Positions 34,562 through 42,872 of a stretch of 44,328 nt of DNA are shown in pieces. Each line of letters begins with the position of its first letter. Position 1 is the stretch's first letter. Source of the DNA: an uncultured bacterium (lineage in GTDB: Bacteria > Verrucomicrobiota > Lentisphaeria > Victivallales > UBA1829); contig URKJ01000042.1 of the NCBI GenBank assembly GCA_900548385.1, forward strand, positions 1 through 44,328. Direction: 5' to 3'. The position numbers and the translations under genes are program-made. Below the pieces are notes generated by a model. It saw only the letters and a program-made list of their open reading frames with translations, did no database searches and was not told the origin of the DNA.

Positions 34562-35262
34562 ACGTTCCAGTTTTCCCCTTTGGATTCAAAGTAGGCGGCA
34601 ACGTGCGGTACGACCGGTTTGATGAGTTTTTTGATGGCCCGTGCGTATTCACGGATTTCCCATTGAGCGTGTTCGCTGTCGCGGAGTTCCAGAAAATGCA
34701 GAAGATTTGCAAGATCGACCGTTCCCCAGAACGTGACCATCATATTCTGCGGAAGAACGCCGCGGGCCTGTTCCCGGCAGACTCCGCTTTCCAGCAGTTT
34801 GTCGTAAAGAGCAAGCGAAGCCCTGTTGTGATCTGCGATCATTCCGCGGAGCGCTTCGTCATCGAAAGATTCATCGGCGAATGACGCCTGCCGGTTGCTT
34901 TCCGCCTGCCGGCGCAGCTTCGGAGGAGTGTAGAACTCCATGTCGATTTCCGTGTAACGGCGGGAAATTTCGTTGTAGGACCAGGTACGGTGACGGTGCC
35001 ACTGTCCGCGGACGAACAGCGGGCAATGAATGCTGAATGTGAATACAAGGTGTTCCAGAGGACTTGTATGTTTGTTTTCGATGAGATAGTTGAGAAGTCC
35101 GACGTCGCGGTCATCCATGGAGTCTTTGATTTTTCCGAATGAAACGCGGGCGGCGTTGACGATCGTTGCCTCCGAACCGAGATGGTCGATCATTCCGATC
35201 CATCCCTGACCGTCAAGGACTTTAACGTGATTGTCGGGAGGAACATTGAGTTGCTGCATCAT
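34558..35262 (-). CDS. thyX: Flavin-dependent thymidylate synthase
   Basis: 234 residues. It makes dTMP from dUMP with FAD, methylene-tetrahydrofolate and NADPH. The signature RHRTWSYNEISRRYTE is the ThyX motif RHRxxSxNExSxRY. It is the FAD-dependent alternative to ThyA, often found in anaerobes and parasites; folK is also in the window. Two ATG codons (35262, 35259) are possible, GGAA lies upstream. It lies 19 bases after the pseudokinase gene. Confidence 0.97.
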   Translation of the reverse strand: MMQQLNVPPDNHVKVLDGQGWIGMIDHLGSEATIVNAARVSFGKIKDSMDDRDVGLLNYLIENKHTSPLEHLVFTFSIHCPLFVRGQWHRHRTWSYNEISRRYTEIDMEFYTPPKLRRQAESNRQASFADESFDDEALRGMIADHNRASLALYDKLLESGVCREQARGVLPQNMMVTFWGTVDLANLLHFLELRDSEHAQWEIREYARAIKKLIKPVVPHVAAYFESKGENWNV

Positions 35263-35281
35263 GATTGTGGATTCCTTATGT

Positions 35282-36478
35282 TTATTGGATTCTTGATTTA
35301 AGCTGCAAAGTACTTTTCAGCGTTGCTTCGGAAACAGGTGTTTTCCGCCGGATTTCCAACTGGCGGGAAGAGGCGGCGTAATCGAGCGCTTTCAGAAGTT
35401 CATCCCAGCTTCCGAAACGGTTTGCGGGATCTTTGGCAGTCAGTTTCAGCAGGAGCTGAAGAGTTCCTGCGGTGACTGAAATATTCGGATTGCGTTCTTC
35501 CGGCAGAGGGAATGGCTGAGTCAGATGCATCCGGAACAATTCGGCTTCCTGATGGGAGTGGAACGGCAGGATGCCGGTCAGCATCTGAAATAGCATAATA
35601 CCGAGAGCGTACATGTCGGATTGAATGGAGATCTCTCCGCCGGAAACCGCTTCCGGGCTGATATACCACGGTGAGACACAGGGATGCCCGCCGGTGAGAG
35701 TGACCGATTTCCAGTAGAACAGACCGAATTCGCTGAGTTTCATTTTTTCATCGGCGTCATACAGAATGTTGGAAGGTGTGAGTGCACCATGAAATGTGCC
35801 GGTTGCCTGAAACGCATCGCGGAGAATTTCCGAAATATCGTAAATGATCGAAAGAGCTTCCAGCTGCCGCATCGGCGCTTTGCTGGATATGCGGAAAGTG
35901 AGGCTTGGAGATTCGTAGTAATCCGTTGCATAGTAACAGTTTGCGCGGATAACGCCGAAATCGTGGTATGGAGCCAGAGAGTCCGGGAGGCTGCATGCGT
36001 GCAAACGGTTCATCTCATGGAGGAAAAGTTCCTGTTCTTCTCCGGTCGTATTTTTACTGAAAACTTTGATTCCGAACGATTTGGAATCTGCATCCGTCGC
36101 GAGGTAGAACCGGCTGTTTTCCATTTTATTCTGCTGGTTGGTGATCGTGTATCCGCCGAGTTTCTGGCCGGAGGAAAGCGCAATAACGCCCGGAAATGGC
36201 TTTGCCCCGGTTTCTGTAACGGAATCCAGAAATTTGATGACCAGTCCGTTCAGAGTGATACGGTCGCCGTTTGCTAAAGGAGTATGTGCGCCCGGAGCGG
36301 CGGATGTGAGATCCTCGAAGAACCATGCGTTTCCGTGATTGAGAATACGGAAATGCGGACAGTTTCCCGGCGGCAGGATGATATTGCAGTCGGGAGTACA
36401 GCCGAATGTCAGGAGGAATTCCTGTTCCAGCTGAATGTAATGCAGTGTTCCGTTTTCATCAAATAAAAGATATGGCAT
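35282..36478 (-). CDS. FHA-like/pseudokinase fusion protein
   Basis: 398 residues. The N-terminal part (about 15-85) follows the FHA beta-sandwich (FLLTFGCTPDCNIIL..ANGDRITLNG), but the Arg of the GR motif is Cys27 and the SxxH Ser is lost, leaving His42. The kinase fold runs from about 105 to 370. Lys138 (VAIK) and Asn237 are kept, yet the catalytic HRD is HGA (230-232) and DFG is EFG (250-252). SPEAV, SDMYALG and a DPANRFG block mark the C-lobe. No phosphotransfer is expected. It is soluble. ATG 36478 follows GGAG. It heads an operon with thyX and a metallophosphoesterase. Compare the pseudokinase at 4219, which has other substitutions. Confidence 0.85.
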   Translation of the reverse strand: MPYLLFDENGTLHYIQLEQEFLLTFGCTPDCNIILPPGNCPHFRILNHGNAWFFEDLTSAAPGAHTPLANGDRITLNGLVIKFLDSVTETGAKPFPGVIALSSGQKLGGYTITNQQNKMENSRFYLATDADSKSFGIKVFSKNTTGEEQELFLHEMNRLHACSLPDSLAPYHDFGVIRANCYYATDYYESPSLTFRISSKAPMRQLEALSIIYDISEILRDAFQATGTFHGALTPSNILYDADEKMKLSEFGLFYWKSVTLTGGHPCVSPWYISPEAVSGGEISIQSDMYALGIMLFQMLTGILPFHSHQEAELFRMHLTQPFPLPEERNPNISVTAGTLQLLLKLTAKDPANRFGSWDELLKALDYAASSRQLEIRRKTPVSEATLKSTLQLKSRIQ

Positions 36479-36498
36479 GTTTTTCTCCGTTGTTTTTG

Positions 36499-36526
36499 AA
36501 TATAGCAGAAAAAAATTGAAATACAA
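36499..36526 (-). promoter_or_regulatory. Putative sigma-70 promoter of the pseudokinase-thyX operon
   Basis: On the minus strand TTGTAT (36521-36526), a 16-base spacer and TATATT (36499-36504) lie about 20 bases before the start at 36478, giving a very short leader. Confidence 0.45.
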
Positions 36527-36656
36527 TTCGGAAAAAAGAAAAAAATGCAGCCGCTTTTTCTGTTTTTTCTTTGAGTCTGTTGTTATTTTTTCACAGAGAT
36601 GCAATGTAAAAATAATTTTTTTGAACATGAGACGAATATTATTTTCATATTTGCCA

Positions 36657-36685
36657 TTGATTTTTCCTGTTCTTTATGCTATAAT
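36657..36685 (+). promoter_or_regulatory. Sigma-70 promoter of the SSS transporter gene
   Basis: TTGATT (36657-36662), a 17-base spacer and TATAAT (36680-36685) lie in the 354-base AT-rich spacer 36479-36832, about 150 bases before the start. The resulting leader of about 140 bases is unusually long and could fold, but I see no known riboswitch. The rest of the spacer shows no gene. Confidence 0.6.
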
Positions 36686-36832
36686 AACGGAATAAGCAGG
36701 AATGTGACATATTTTTATTCAAATGCAGAGATTGGATGAGATCATCGGATTCCGTATCTTTTTATTTGTTTTGACAGTGTGTGCAGACCTGACGCCCGTA
36801 AAGTAGCAAAAGAAAAAATTCAAGGAAGAGAA

Positions 36833-39097
36833 ATGAGTTGGATTGATTGGTGTATTGTAGTGATCCCAATGAGCCTGCTGATCGGAGTTGCCGTTTACTC
36901 CCGTAAATATGCGCGGGGTGTGGTGGACTTTCTGGCGGCGGGACGAATCGCAGGACGTTATGTGATTTCCGTCGGTGATATGACCGCGGGGCTTTCGGTG
37001 ATCACTCTGGTTGCCGGTTGCGAACAGAACTACCAGACCGGTTACGCCGTCGGATTCTGGGGAGCGATTACCGCTCCGGTCGGCGTTTTCATGGCTTTGA
37101 CCGGGTATTGTATGTACCGTTGGCGGGAAACGCGCTGTCTTTCGATGGGACAATTCCTTGAAATGCGCTACGGCAGTAAATTTTTCCGTGTTTTCTGCGC
37201 CACTCTGCGAACAGTTGCCGAAATGGTGACAAATGCGATCGGACCCGCGATTGCGACCAACTTCTTCATCTATTACCTCGGTCTTCCTCATAAGGTCATG
37301 ATTTTCGGGATCAGTCTCCCGTGTTACGGCATTATCGTGTTTCTCTGCCTGTCTCTCGCGATGGTCTTTATTTGGCCGGGCGGACGTATTTCCCTGCTGA
37401 TTACCGACTGTTTCCAGGGATTGCTCTGTTATCCGATCTTCGTGATTATCGTCGGTTATATCATGCTGAACTTCTCTTGGACGGGGGATATTGCTCCGGT
37501 TATGTGGAACCGTGTTCCCGGTCAGAGCTTCATGAACCCGTACGATATTTCCCAGTTGCGCGATTTCAATATCTTTGCATTGGTGGTTACGCTTCTCGGA
37601 TCGGTTCTGAACCGCGCCGGCTGGATCGGCAACGATACCAGCGGTTCCGCCAAAACCCCGCATGAACAGAAAATGGCGGGTGTGCTCGGTGCATGGCGTA
37701 ACGGTTTTGCTTATATGATGATTCTTCTGCTGGCGATCGTGGTGATCGTGTTTATGACGAGTCCCCATTTTGTCGGAAAGAACCGTTTCAAAGTCGACAG
37801 TACGGATATTCGTCAGCATCTTTCCGCAAGAGTGTTGGAGGAAGCCGTTCCGGATTCGGTTCTCCGGGCAAGAATCATGGACGAAGTCCGGAAGATTCCG
37901 GAAAATCTGACGGAAAAAGATATTTCCGGTCCGCTTTCCCAGCAGAAAAATCTTGACACTCCGTACTTCAATACCGTGCGTCAGGCTCTCGGAGATTCGC
38001 CGGAAGCACGCTACCAGTTCCAGAAATACCGTTCGCTGTATCATCAGATGATGATGCCTGCGGTGGTAAGCAAGATCTTCCCGGTCGGTATGTTGGGAAT
38101 TTTCTGTCTGCTGCTGATCATGCTGCTGATTTCTACAGACGACAGCCGTATTTTCAATGCTTCCTCCACATTGATGCAGGACGTTGTGCTGCCGATGTTC
38201 AAAGGGCGTCTCTCGCCGGAAAAACATCTGCTTTATCTGCGTTTGATGACAGCTGGTGTGGCTGTATTCTTCCTGATAGTCTCTCTGTTCTTTGCCCAGT
38301 TGGACTATATCAACATGTTCACAACGATCATGTGTTCTCTGTGGCTCGGCGGTGCGGGACCGATCATGGTGTTCGGTCTGTACAGCCGTTTCGGAAACCT
38401 GACGGGTGCGTGGTGTGCGATCATCTTCGGTTCCGGAACATCACTGTTCGGACTCATCATGCAGCGTAACTGGGCGCTTTCGGTCTACCCGTTCCTTGAA
38501 AAAATGGGTTGGGTTGAAAGTTTGGATTCGTTCCTTGTGACGATTTCCGCACCGTTCAATCCGTGGGTTCAGTGGGCTATGGATCCGGTGAAATTCCCGA
38601 TCAACTCGTATGAGATCTATTTTATCTCCATGGTCCTTTCGGTCGGCGGTTATATTATCGGTTCTTATCTGACATATAAACCGTACAACCTTGATAAACT
38701 GCTCCATCGCGGAGAATATGCGGATGGAGAAGAGCAGCCGATCAAAGAAAAGTGGACGCTTCGCAACGCGTTCAGCAAGATCATCGGTATTACGCCGGAA
38801 TACACTCGCGGCGACAAAGTCATCGCTTATTCCGTCTTCGGTTACTCGGTGGTTTACAGCGTGTTGATCATCTTCGTTGCAATCGTGATCTGGAACCTCT
38901 TTGATCCGTGGCCGAAAAGCTGGTGGACGGTCAAGTTCTACATTACGACACTTCTGATTCCGGGTATCGTTGGTGTTATTTCGACGGTCTGGTTCCTGAT
39001 CGGCGGTATTCATGATGCGCGTCAGCTGTTCATTGACCTTGAAAAGCGGGTCGAGGATCCGGATGACAACGGTCAGATTTTTGCCGACGACAAATAA
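36833..39097 (+). CDS. Sodium:solute symporter (SSS family)
   Basis: 754 residues with about 13-15 membrane helices, longer than the usual 500-600. The SSS core is seen from the first helix (IDWCIVVIPMSLLIGVAVYS) with a GITLVAG-type unwound first helix region, GRISLLITDCFQGLL, and a later TTIMCSLWLGGAGPIMV. A soluble insert of about 100 charged residues (about 311-409) splits two helices in the middle. Likely imports a sugar or uronate with Na. The LacI gene and the GH78-like gene that follow support a sugar. Start ATG 36833 follows AAGGAAG. A terminator hairpin follows its stop. Confidence 0.88.
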   Translation: MSWIDWCIVVIPMSLLIGVAVYSRKYARGVVDFLAAGRIAGRYVISVGDMTAGLSVITLVAGCEQNYQTGYAVGFWGAITAPVGVFMALTGYCMYRWRETRCLSMGQFLEMRYGSKFFRVFCATLRTVAEMVTNAIGPAIATNFFIYYLGLPHKVMIFGISLPCYGIIVFLCLSLAMVFIWPGGRISLLITDCFQGLLCYPIFVIIVGYIMLNFSWTGDIAPVMWNRVPGQSFMNPYDISQLRDFNIFALVVTLLGSVLNRAGWIGNDTSGSAKTPHEQKMAGVLGAWRNGFAYMMILLLAIVVIVFMTSPHFVGKNRFKVDSTDIRQHLSARVLEEAVPDSVLRARIMDEVRKIPENLTEKDISGPLSQQKNLDTPYFNTVRQALGDSPEARYQFQKYRSLYHQMMMPAVVSKIFPVGMLGIFCLLLIMLLISTDDSRIFNASSTLMQDVVLPMFKGRLSPEKHLLYLRLMTAGVAVFFLIVSLFFAQLDYINMFTTIMCSLWLGGAGPIMVFGLYSRFGNLTGAWCAIIFGSGTSLFGLIMQRNWALSVYPFLEKMGWVESLDSFLVTISAPFNPWVQWAMDPVKFPINSYEIYFISMVLSVGGYIIGSYLTYKPYNLDKLLHRGEYADGEEQPIKEKWTLRNAFSKIIGITPEYTRGDKVIAYSVFGYSVVYSVLIIFVAIVIWNLFDPWPKSWWTVKFYITTLLIPGIVGVISTVWFLIGGIHDARQLFIDLEKRVEDPDDNGQIFADDK

Positions 39098-39121
39098 CCG
39101 GTTTTGAAATACCGGCCTGCG

Positions 39122-39152
39122 GGAGGCTTTCCAGAACGGAAAGCCTCCTTTT
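39122..39152. terminator. Terminator between the transporter and LacI genes
   Basis: A perfect 11-base stem GGAGGCTTTCC/GGAAAGCCTCC (39122-39132 and 39138-39148) with loop AGAAC is followed by TTTTG on the plus strand. It lies 24 bases after the transporter stop. A smaller hairpin at 39099-39116 precedes it. Confidence 0.85.
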
Positions 39153-39163
39153 GCGTTTAAAAT

Positions 39164-40117
39164 TCAGCAGCTTTCGCGGGGAACAAAACGGGTTGGAAAA
39201 GTTTTCCGCACCTTCTTTTCCGGCGGGTTGGTGAGGATGGAAACAATTTCGGAATTGATTTCCGCTATCGGATGAGCTACGGAACTCAAAGCCGGCGCTG
39301 ACATCCGGCAGATCAGATCATCGTCGAATCCGACAACGGCAATATCATCGGGAATGGAAATCCGCCGTTCCGCGGCATATTTCAGAAAGCCCGCAGCCAT
39401 ACGGTCGGTATCGAAAAACAGCGCGTCCGGTTTATAACGCAGAATCGTCGGGCCGAGTGAGTACCCGTCGATGAATTCCGCCTGACTTTCCAGAAACAAC
39501 CGTTCCGCGCCATATTGTCCGCCAAGTTCGTTGAATGCCTGCTGAACGCCTTTTTTCCGGGAAATCTGAGTTCCGCAGTGCAGGATTTTTCTGCGTCCGC
39601 AGTGAAGCAGGTGCTTGATCGCTTCGCAGACGCCTCCGGCGCGGTCGATGAGCAGGGAATGATGTCCCGGCACAATTCCGCGGTCAACAAAGATAAAATC
39701 AAGCGGAAAATCGCTGAGCGCCATTTCAGCATGGCGCGACGGCAGTTCAAATACAACCACATAATCCATTACGCCGGACCAGTCCTGCATCATCTTGCGG
39801 AAATCGGTGCTGAAATCGTCGGGGCGGCCGAGGATGGGATAATATCCGGCGGAGAACAGACGCCGTTCCAGATCATTGACTTTCTGCAGGAACACTTCCG
39901 TTTGAAAATTGGAAGAAAGAATGCCGACAAAATTTTTCTTTTGGAGACGCAGGTTCCGGGCAGCCATATTCGGAAGATAGTGGTACTGTTCCGCCAGTTT
40001 CAGCACAAGTTCCCGTTTTTCCGGGACCACGTTTGCCTGATTTTTCAAAACCCGGCTGACGGTCCGTATGGAAAGTCCTGAAAGTTCCGAGAGTTTTTTC
40101 AGTGTGATCTGCGCCAT
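39164..40117 (-). CDS. LacI-family transcriptional regulator
   Basis: 317 residues. The N-terminal helix-turn-helix reads TLKKLSELSGLSIRTVSRVL with the hinge helix after YLPNMAARNLR; the periplasmic-binding-like effector domain follows, with AVVGFDDDLICR near 258. It probably senses a sugar released by the adjacent enzymes and represses the divergent GH78 gene at 40236. The transporter gene, convergent to it, may share the regulon. ATG 40117. The DNA-binding domain is intact and of normal length. Confidence 0.93.
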   Translation of the reverse strand: MAQITLKKLSELSGLSIRTVSRVLKNQANVVPEKRELVLKLAEQYHYLPNMAARNLRLQKKNFVGILSSNFQTEVFLQKVNDLERRLFSAGYYPILGRPDDFSTDFRKMMQDWSGVMDYVVVFELPSRHAEMALSDFPLDFIFVDRGIVPGHHSLLIDRAGGVCEAIKHLLHCGRRKILHCGTQISRKKGVQQAFNELGGQYGAERLFLESQAEFIDGYSLGPTILRYKPDALFFDTDRMAAGFLKYAAERRISIPDDIAVVGFDDDLICRMSAPALSSVAHPIAEINSEIVSILTNPPEKKVRKTFPTRFVPRESC

Positions 40118-40184
40118 AGTTGTTTCCGTAGTATTGATTAAACTATAAAATAGAGTCTTTTTTCTGAAATTTCAACTCCGAAAG

Positions 40185-40214
40185 TGGAAAAATGGAAAAT
40201 ATTGCGTATAATAT
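40185..40214 (+). promoter_or_regulatory. Putative promoter/operator of the GH78-like gene
   Basis: TGGAAA (40185-40190), a 16-base spacer and TATAAT (40207-40212) lie about 25 bases before the start. The -10 box overlaps a perfect inverted repeat ATATT/AATAT with a six-base spacer (40199-40214), a plausible but unproven LacI operator. Confidence 0.4.
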
Positions 40215-40235
40215 GGCATAACAAGGAGTTTTTTA

Positions 40236-41765
40236 ATGTTTTATCAGCAGGAATTACGTTGGGCGGCAGAAGCGGAAGCGTTGAAACCGTGTTTGAATCA
40301 TGAGTTGCTTCCGGCGGCAGATGTGGTGTGTGTCAGGGAAGAACCTGCGGCATGGCAGGGATGGACGGTGGACCGGATTTCCGCTCCGGAAGAAATTTAC
40401 GGAAAAGAACAGCCGCGTTCCTGGGAATACACGTTTGATTTCGGCAGATACTGCGTCGGTTTTCCCGTTCTGGAATTCGAGTTTACAAAACGGGTGGACG
40501 CGCCGTTCCGTCTGGAGCTCAAAATGGCGGAAACTCCTTATGAACTTGCCCGTGATTTCAACACATATCATGGTTCGCTCGGACGCGGCTGGCTGCAGGA
40601 GGCTCTGATCGTGGAAGATGCGGCGGTTCCCGTAATCCGTCTGCCGCGCCGCTATGCGTTCCGTTATCTGAAATTGAAAGTGGAATGCAATTCCTCCTAT
40701 TACAAAGTGATTCTGCGCAATGTCGGGTGTGATACGGTCACTGCGGTGCGTCGTGCATCGGTTCCGCCGCTTCCGGAGTCCGCGGATGAACTTGACCGCC
40801 GGATTGACCGGATCGGGCTTGATACGCTTGCCGCATGTATGCAGGAATATTTTGAGGACGGCCCGAAACGGGATCGCCGTCTGTGGCTCGGCGATCTGCG
40901 GCTTCAGGCTCTGATGAATTACCGGACATTCCGCGATTACGGACTTATAAAGCGCTGTCTTCTGATGTTTGCCGCCGCCGCACGGAAAGAGGACGGGATT
41001 GTGCCGGGATGCGTCTATCCGGCGTTTCCGTGCCCGGAAGCGGGTAATTTCCTGTTTGATTATTCGGTGTTGTTCGGAGATATGCTGCTTGATTATGTGA
41101 ATGCGTCCGGAGACGAAAATTGCGGACGTGATCTGTTTCCGGTGGCGAAACGGCAGAGCGAAGCCGCCTTGGATGAGATGGTTGACGGATGTTTTCACGA
41201 TTTCAAGCGTCACTGGCTGTTTATCGACTGGAAAGATGGATTGGAGAAAGAGTGTGCGGAACATGGAGTCGTTGTCTATTCTCTGATCCGCACTCTTGCG
41301 CTTGCGCGGCGTCTCGGTCTCGAAAACGAGGTTGCGGATTATCCGGCGCTTATCGCCCGTTTTCAGGAAGCCGGACGGAAAAAGTGGTTTGATTCCGCGC
41401 GGGGATATTTTATTGACAACGGCCAGCTTTCCTGGGCGGCGCAAATCTGGGCGGCAAATGCGGAAATGCTCCCTGCTCCGGAGATCCGGGAGTTGTTGAA
41501 GCGTCTTCTTTCCGATCTGGACGCAGTTCTTCCCGGAGGCCCGTTTCTCTATAATCAGATGATACTGGTTTTGGAGCGTTGCGGTTTGCGCGGGGAAGCA
41601 CTTCGTCTCACCCGCTTTTACTGGGGGAAGATGGTGAATTTCGGTGCCGATACGTTCTGGGAGGTGTTTGACCCCGATGACCCGATGCGTTCGCCGTACG
41701 GGGATGCGGTGATCAACAGCCATTGTCACGCCTGGAGTACGCCGGTGTTCGGTTTCCGGCAGTGA
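40236..41765 (+). CDS. GH78-like alpha-L-rhamnosidase (short form)
   Basis: 509 residues. An N-terminal beta-rich part (about 60-170) leads to an (alpha/alpha)6 barrel. The GH78 block EDGPKRDRRLWLGDLR (about 207-222) holds the catalytic acidic residues, and NSHCHAWSTPVFGF ends the protein like the GH78 C-terminus. GH78 enzymes release alpha-L-rhamnose from pectin side chains and glycosides. At 509 residues it lacks the accessory beta-sandwich domains of typical members (about 800-1000). No signal peptide is seen, so it acts on imported oligosaccharides. ATG 40236 follows AAGGAG. It is divergent from the LacI regulator. Confidence 0.85.
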   Translation: MFYQQELRWAAEAEALKPCLNHELLPAADVVCVREEPAAWQGWTVDRISAPEEIYGKEQPRSWEYTFDFGRYCVGFPVLEFEFTKRVDAPFRLELKMAETPYELARDFNTYHGSLGRGWLQEALIVEDAAVPVIRLPRRYAFRYLKLKVECNSSYYKVILRNVGCDTVTAVRRASVPPLPESADELDRRIDRIGLDTLAACMQEYFEDGPKRDRRLWLGDLRLQALMNYRTFRDYGLIKRCLLMFAAAARKEDGIVPGCVYPAFPCPEAGNFLFDYSVLFGDMLLDYVNASGDENCGRDLFPVAKRQSEAALDEMVDGCFHDFKRHWLFIDWKDGLEKECAEHGVVVYSLIRTLALARRLGLENEVADYPALIARFQEAGRKKWFDSARGYFIDNGQLSWAAQIWAANAEMLPAPEIRELLKRLLSDLDAVLPGGPFLYNQMILVLERCGLRGEALRLTRFYWGKMVNFGADTFWEVFDPDDPMRSPYGDAVINSHCHAWSTPVFGFRQ

Positions 41766-41784
41766 GAGGATTCTCCGGAGTTTG

Positions 41785-41919
41785 TTCCAAATCGTTTTTG
41801 ACGGGAAAAGTGTTGCTGACAGAGAATGGATTTTTCATGCCATGTACGGCAGTTGAATTTCGAAGCAAGAAAATGAAACATGGCTTAATGCAGGCAAAGT
41901 CTACACCGTTGGAGAATGA
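41785..41919 (+). pseudogene. Possible decayed reading frame
   Basis: In the 250-base spacer after the GH78-like gene, one frame shows two protein-like segments, IVFDGKSVADREWIFHAMYG and NETWLNAGKVYTVGE, separated by a stop in the same frame. They resemble no family I can name with confidence. This may be a remnant or chance. Confidence 0.2.
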
Positions 41920-42015
41920 CAGGATTTTGGGGAATTTACAGAAAAATAGTTATGCCGCTTTCAGAAGTTTTCCTGTGCATAAGGGCGTCGTTCAATAAAA
42001 TTGTGATGAAAAGAT

Positions 42016-42543
42016 ATGAAAATGAAAAAAAACGACTTTCATATTCGTCCAGCAGCTTCTGATGATTTCATGGTGTTTGCAGAAATCTACAGGAGAGCAT
42101 GGTCGGCTGCTTATTCCGGATTGCTTCCTGACGATGCAATCCGTCAAGTCAATTCGGGACGGGAAAACGCTTGTCGCCAGATGCTTTCCAACTCATTCTC
42201 CGGATGGCATTTCCTTGCATTATCAGGAGATACATCCATCGGAATTCTGTCGCTTTGTAAATATCGGGATGAAGATCGACCGGCTTACGGAGAAATCCGG
42301 TCTATTTATCTGCTCCCGGAATATTGGCATCAGGGCTACGGAGGGTACTTGTTGGCTTTTGCTGTGCGTGAACTCTTCTCTTATGGATTTGAACAGATTG
42401 TTCTATGGGTATTATTGAACAATATTCGGGCTCGCCGTTTTTATGAAGCAAATAGTTTTAAACATGATGGAACTACAAAAATGGTTTCGATAGGAACTCC
42501 GCAAAAAGAATTACGCTATCAATATTGCAGCTCTTTCAAATGA
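42016..42543 (+). CDS. GNAT-family N-acetyltransferase
   Basis: 175 residues, cytoplasmic. The acetyl-CoA-binding motif A is IRSIYLLPEYWHQGYGGYLL (Q-G-Y-G-G), followed by a motif B helix and NIRARRFYEANSFKHDG, typical of GNAT enzymes that acetylate an amine of a small molecule or a protein N-terminus. The substrate cannot be told. The ATG at 42016 has only a weak GATGAAAAG upstream; ATG 42022 is also possible. It looks like a single gene, between a degenerate spacer and a structured intergenic region. Confidence 0.88.
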   Translation: MKMKKNDFHIRPAASDDFMVFAEIYRRAWSAAYSGLLPDDAIRQVNSGRENACRQMLSNSFSGWHFLALSGDTSIGILSLCKYRDEDRPAYGEIRSIYLLPEYWHQGYGGYLLAFAVRELFSYGFEQIVLWVLLNNIRARRFYEANSFKHDGTTKMVSIGTPQKELRYQYCSSFK

Positions 42544-42872
42544 AAGGTAGATCTTTCCTTGGAGATTGAGTAAATATGCAATGTTCCCGTTTTTTCAAGA
42601 ACGGCATTATATAAAAGTAAACAAAAAATCCAGAGAAATGTTATCGTCTATGTTGATGGCAATTATTTTTCTCTTTCCCCGTCTGGTGTGATGTATGGGC
42701 AGGCTTTTTGCCTGAGAGAAAGTCCATCGCCGCATATCCGGATTCCCGAACACGATACCAACGGGGCTTGCAGCCAACGGAGTGTTTTCGTCTTTTTATG
42801 ACAGCAGGGCGTGCTCTTCCCATTCCGCGGTTGAACGGAATGGGAGAGCGCCGATCCGGCAGGAACCGGGGA
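42544..42872. other. 329-base intergenic region with hairpins; candidate structured RNA
   Basis: No certain gene lies between the GNAT gene and the GH10 gene. A CAGGC-TTTTT-GCCTG hairpin (42700-42714) is flanked by a seven-base pairing TTTCTCT/AGAGAAA (42668-42674 and 42715-42721). On the minus strand the segment reads CTCTCAGGCAAAA, the hallmark core of glycine riboswitches, and resembles a B12 box, but the remaining consensus elements are not evident and no gene lies downstream on that strand. A 60-codon frame on the minus strand (42641-42823) crosses it; coding is doubtful. Confidence 0.4.
42813..42849. repeat. Inverted repeat downstream of the GH10 gene
   Basis: GCTCTTCCCATTCCG (42813-42827) pairs with CGGAATGGGAGAGC (42836-42849) with one bulged T and an eight-base loop. 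It lies 24 bases beyond the GH10 stop, a typical terminator position, but no T-run follows on either strand. Confidence 0.55.

Noticed and set aside
36477..36695. A small frame in the spacer before the transporter gene
   Set aside because: Low-complexity AT-rich sequence, no ribosome site, and no family resemblance.
36719..38227. A long minus-strand frame opposite the transporter gene
   Set aside because: Antisense to a clear SSS gene; residue content (His, Asn, Arg) is typical of shadow frames.
40254..41729. A 491-codon minus-strand frame opposite the GH78-like gene
   Set aside because: Antisense to a gene with family motifs; no homology features.
42706..42718. Glycine riboswitch on the minus strand
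   Set aside because: Only the CTCTCAGGCAAAA core matches; the flanking aptamer elements and a downstream glycine-related gene are lacking, so it is kept only as a candidate element.
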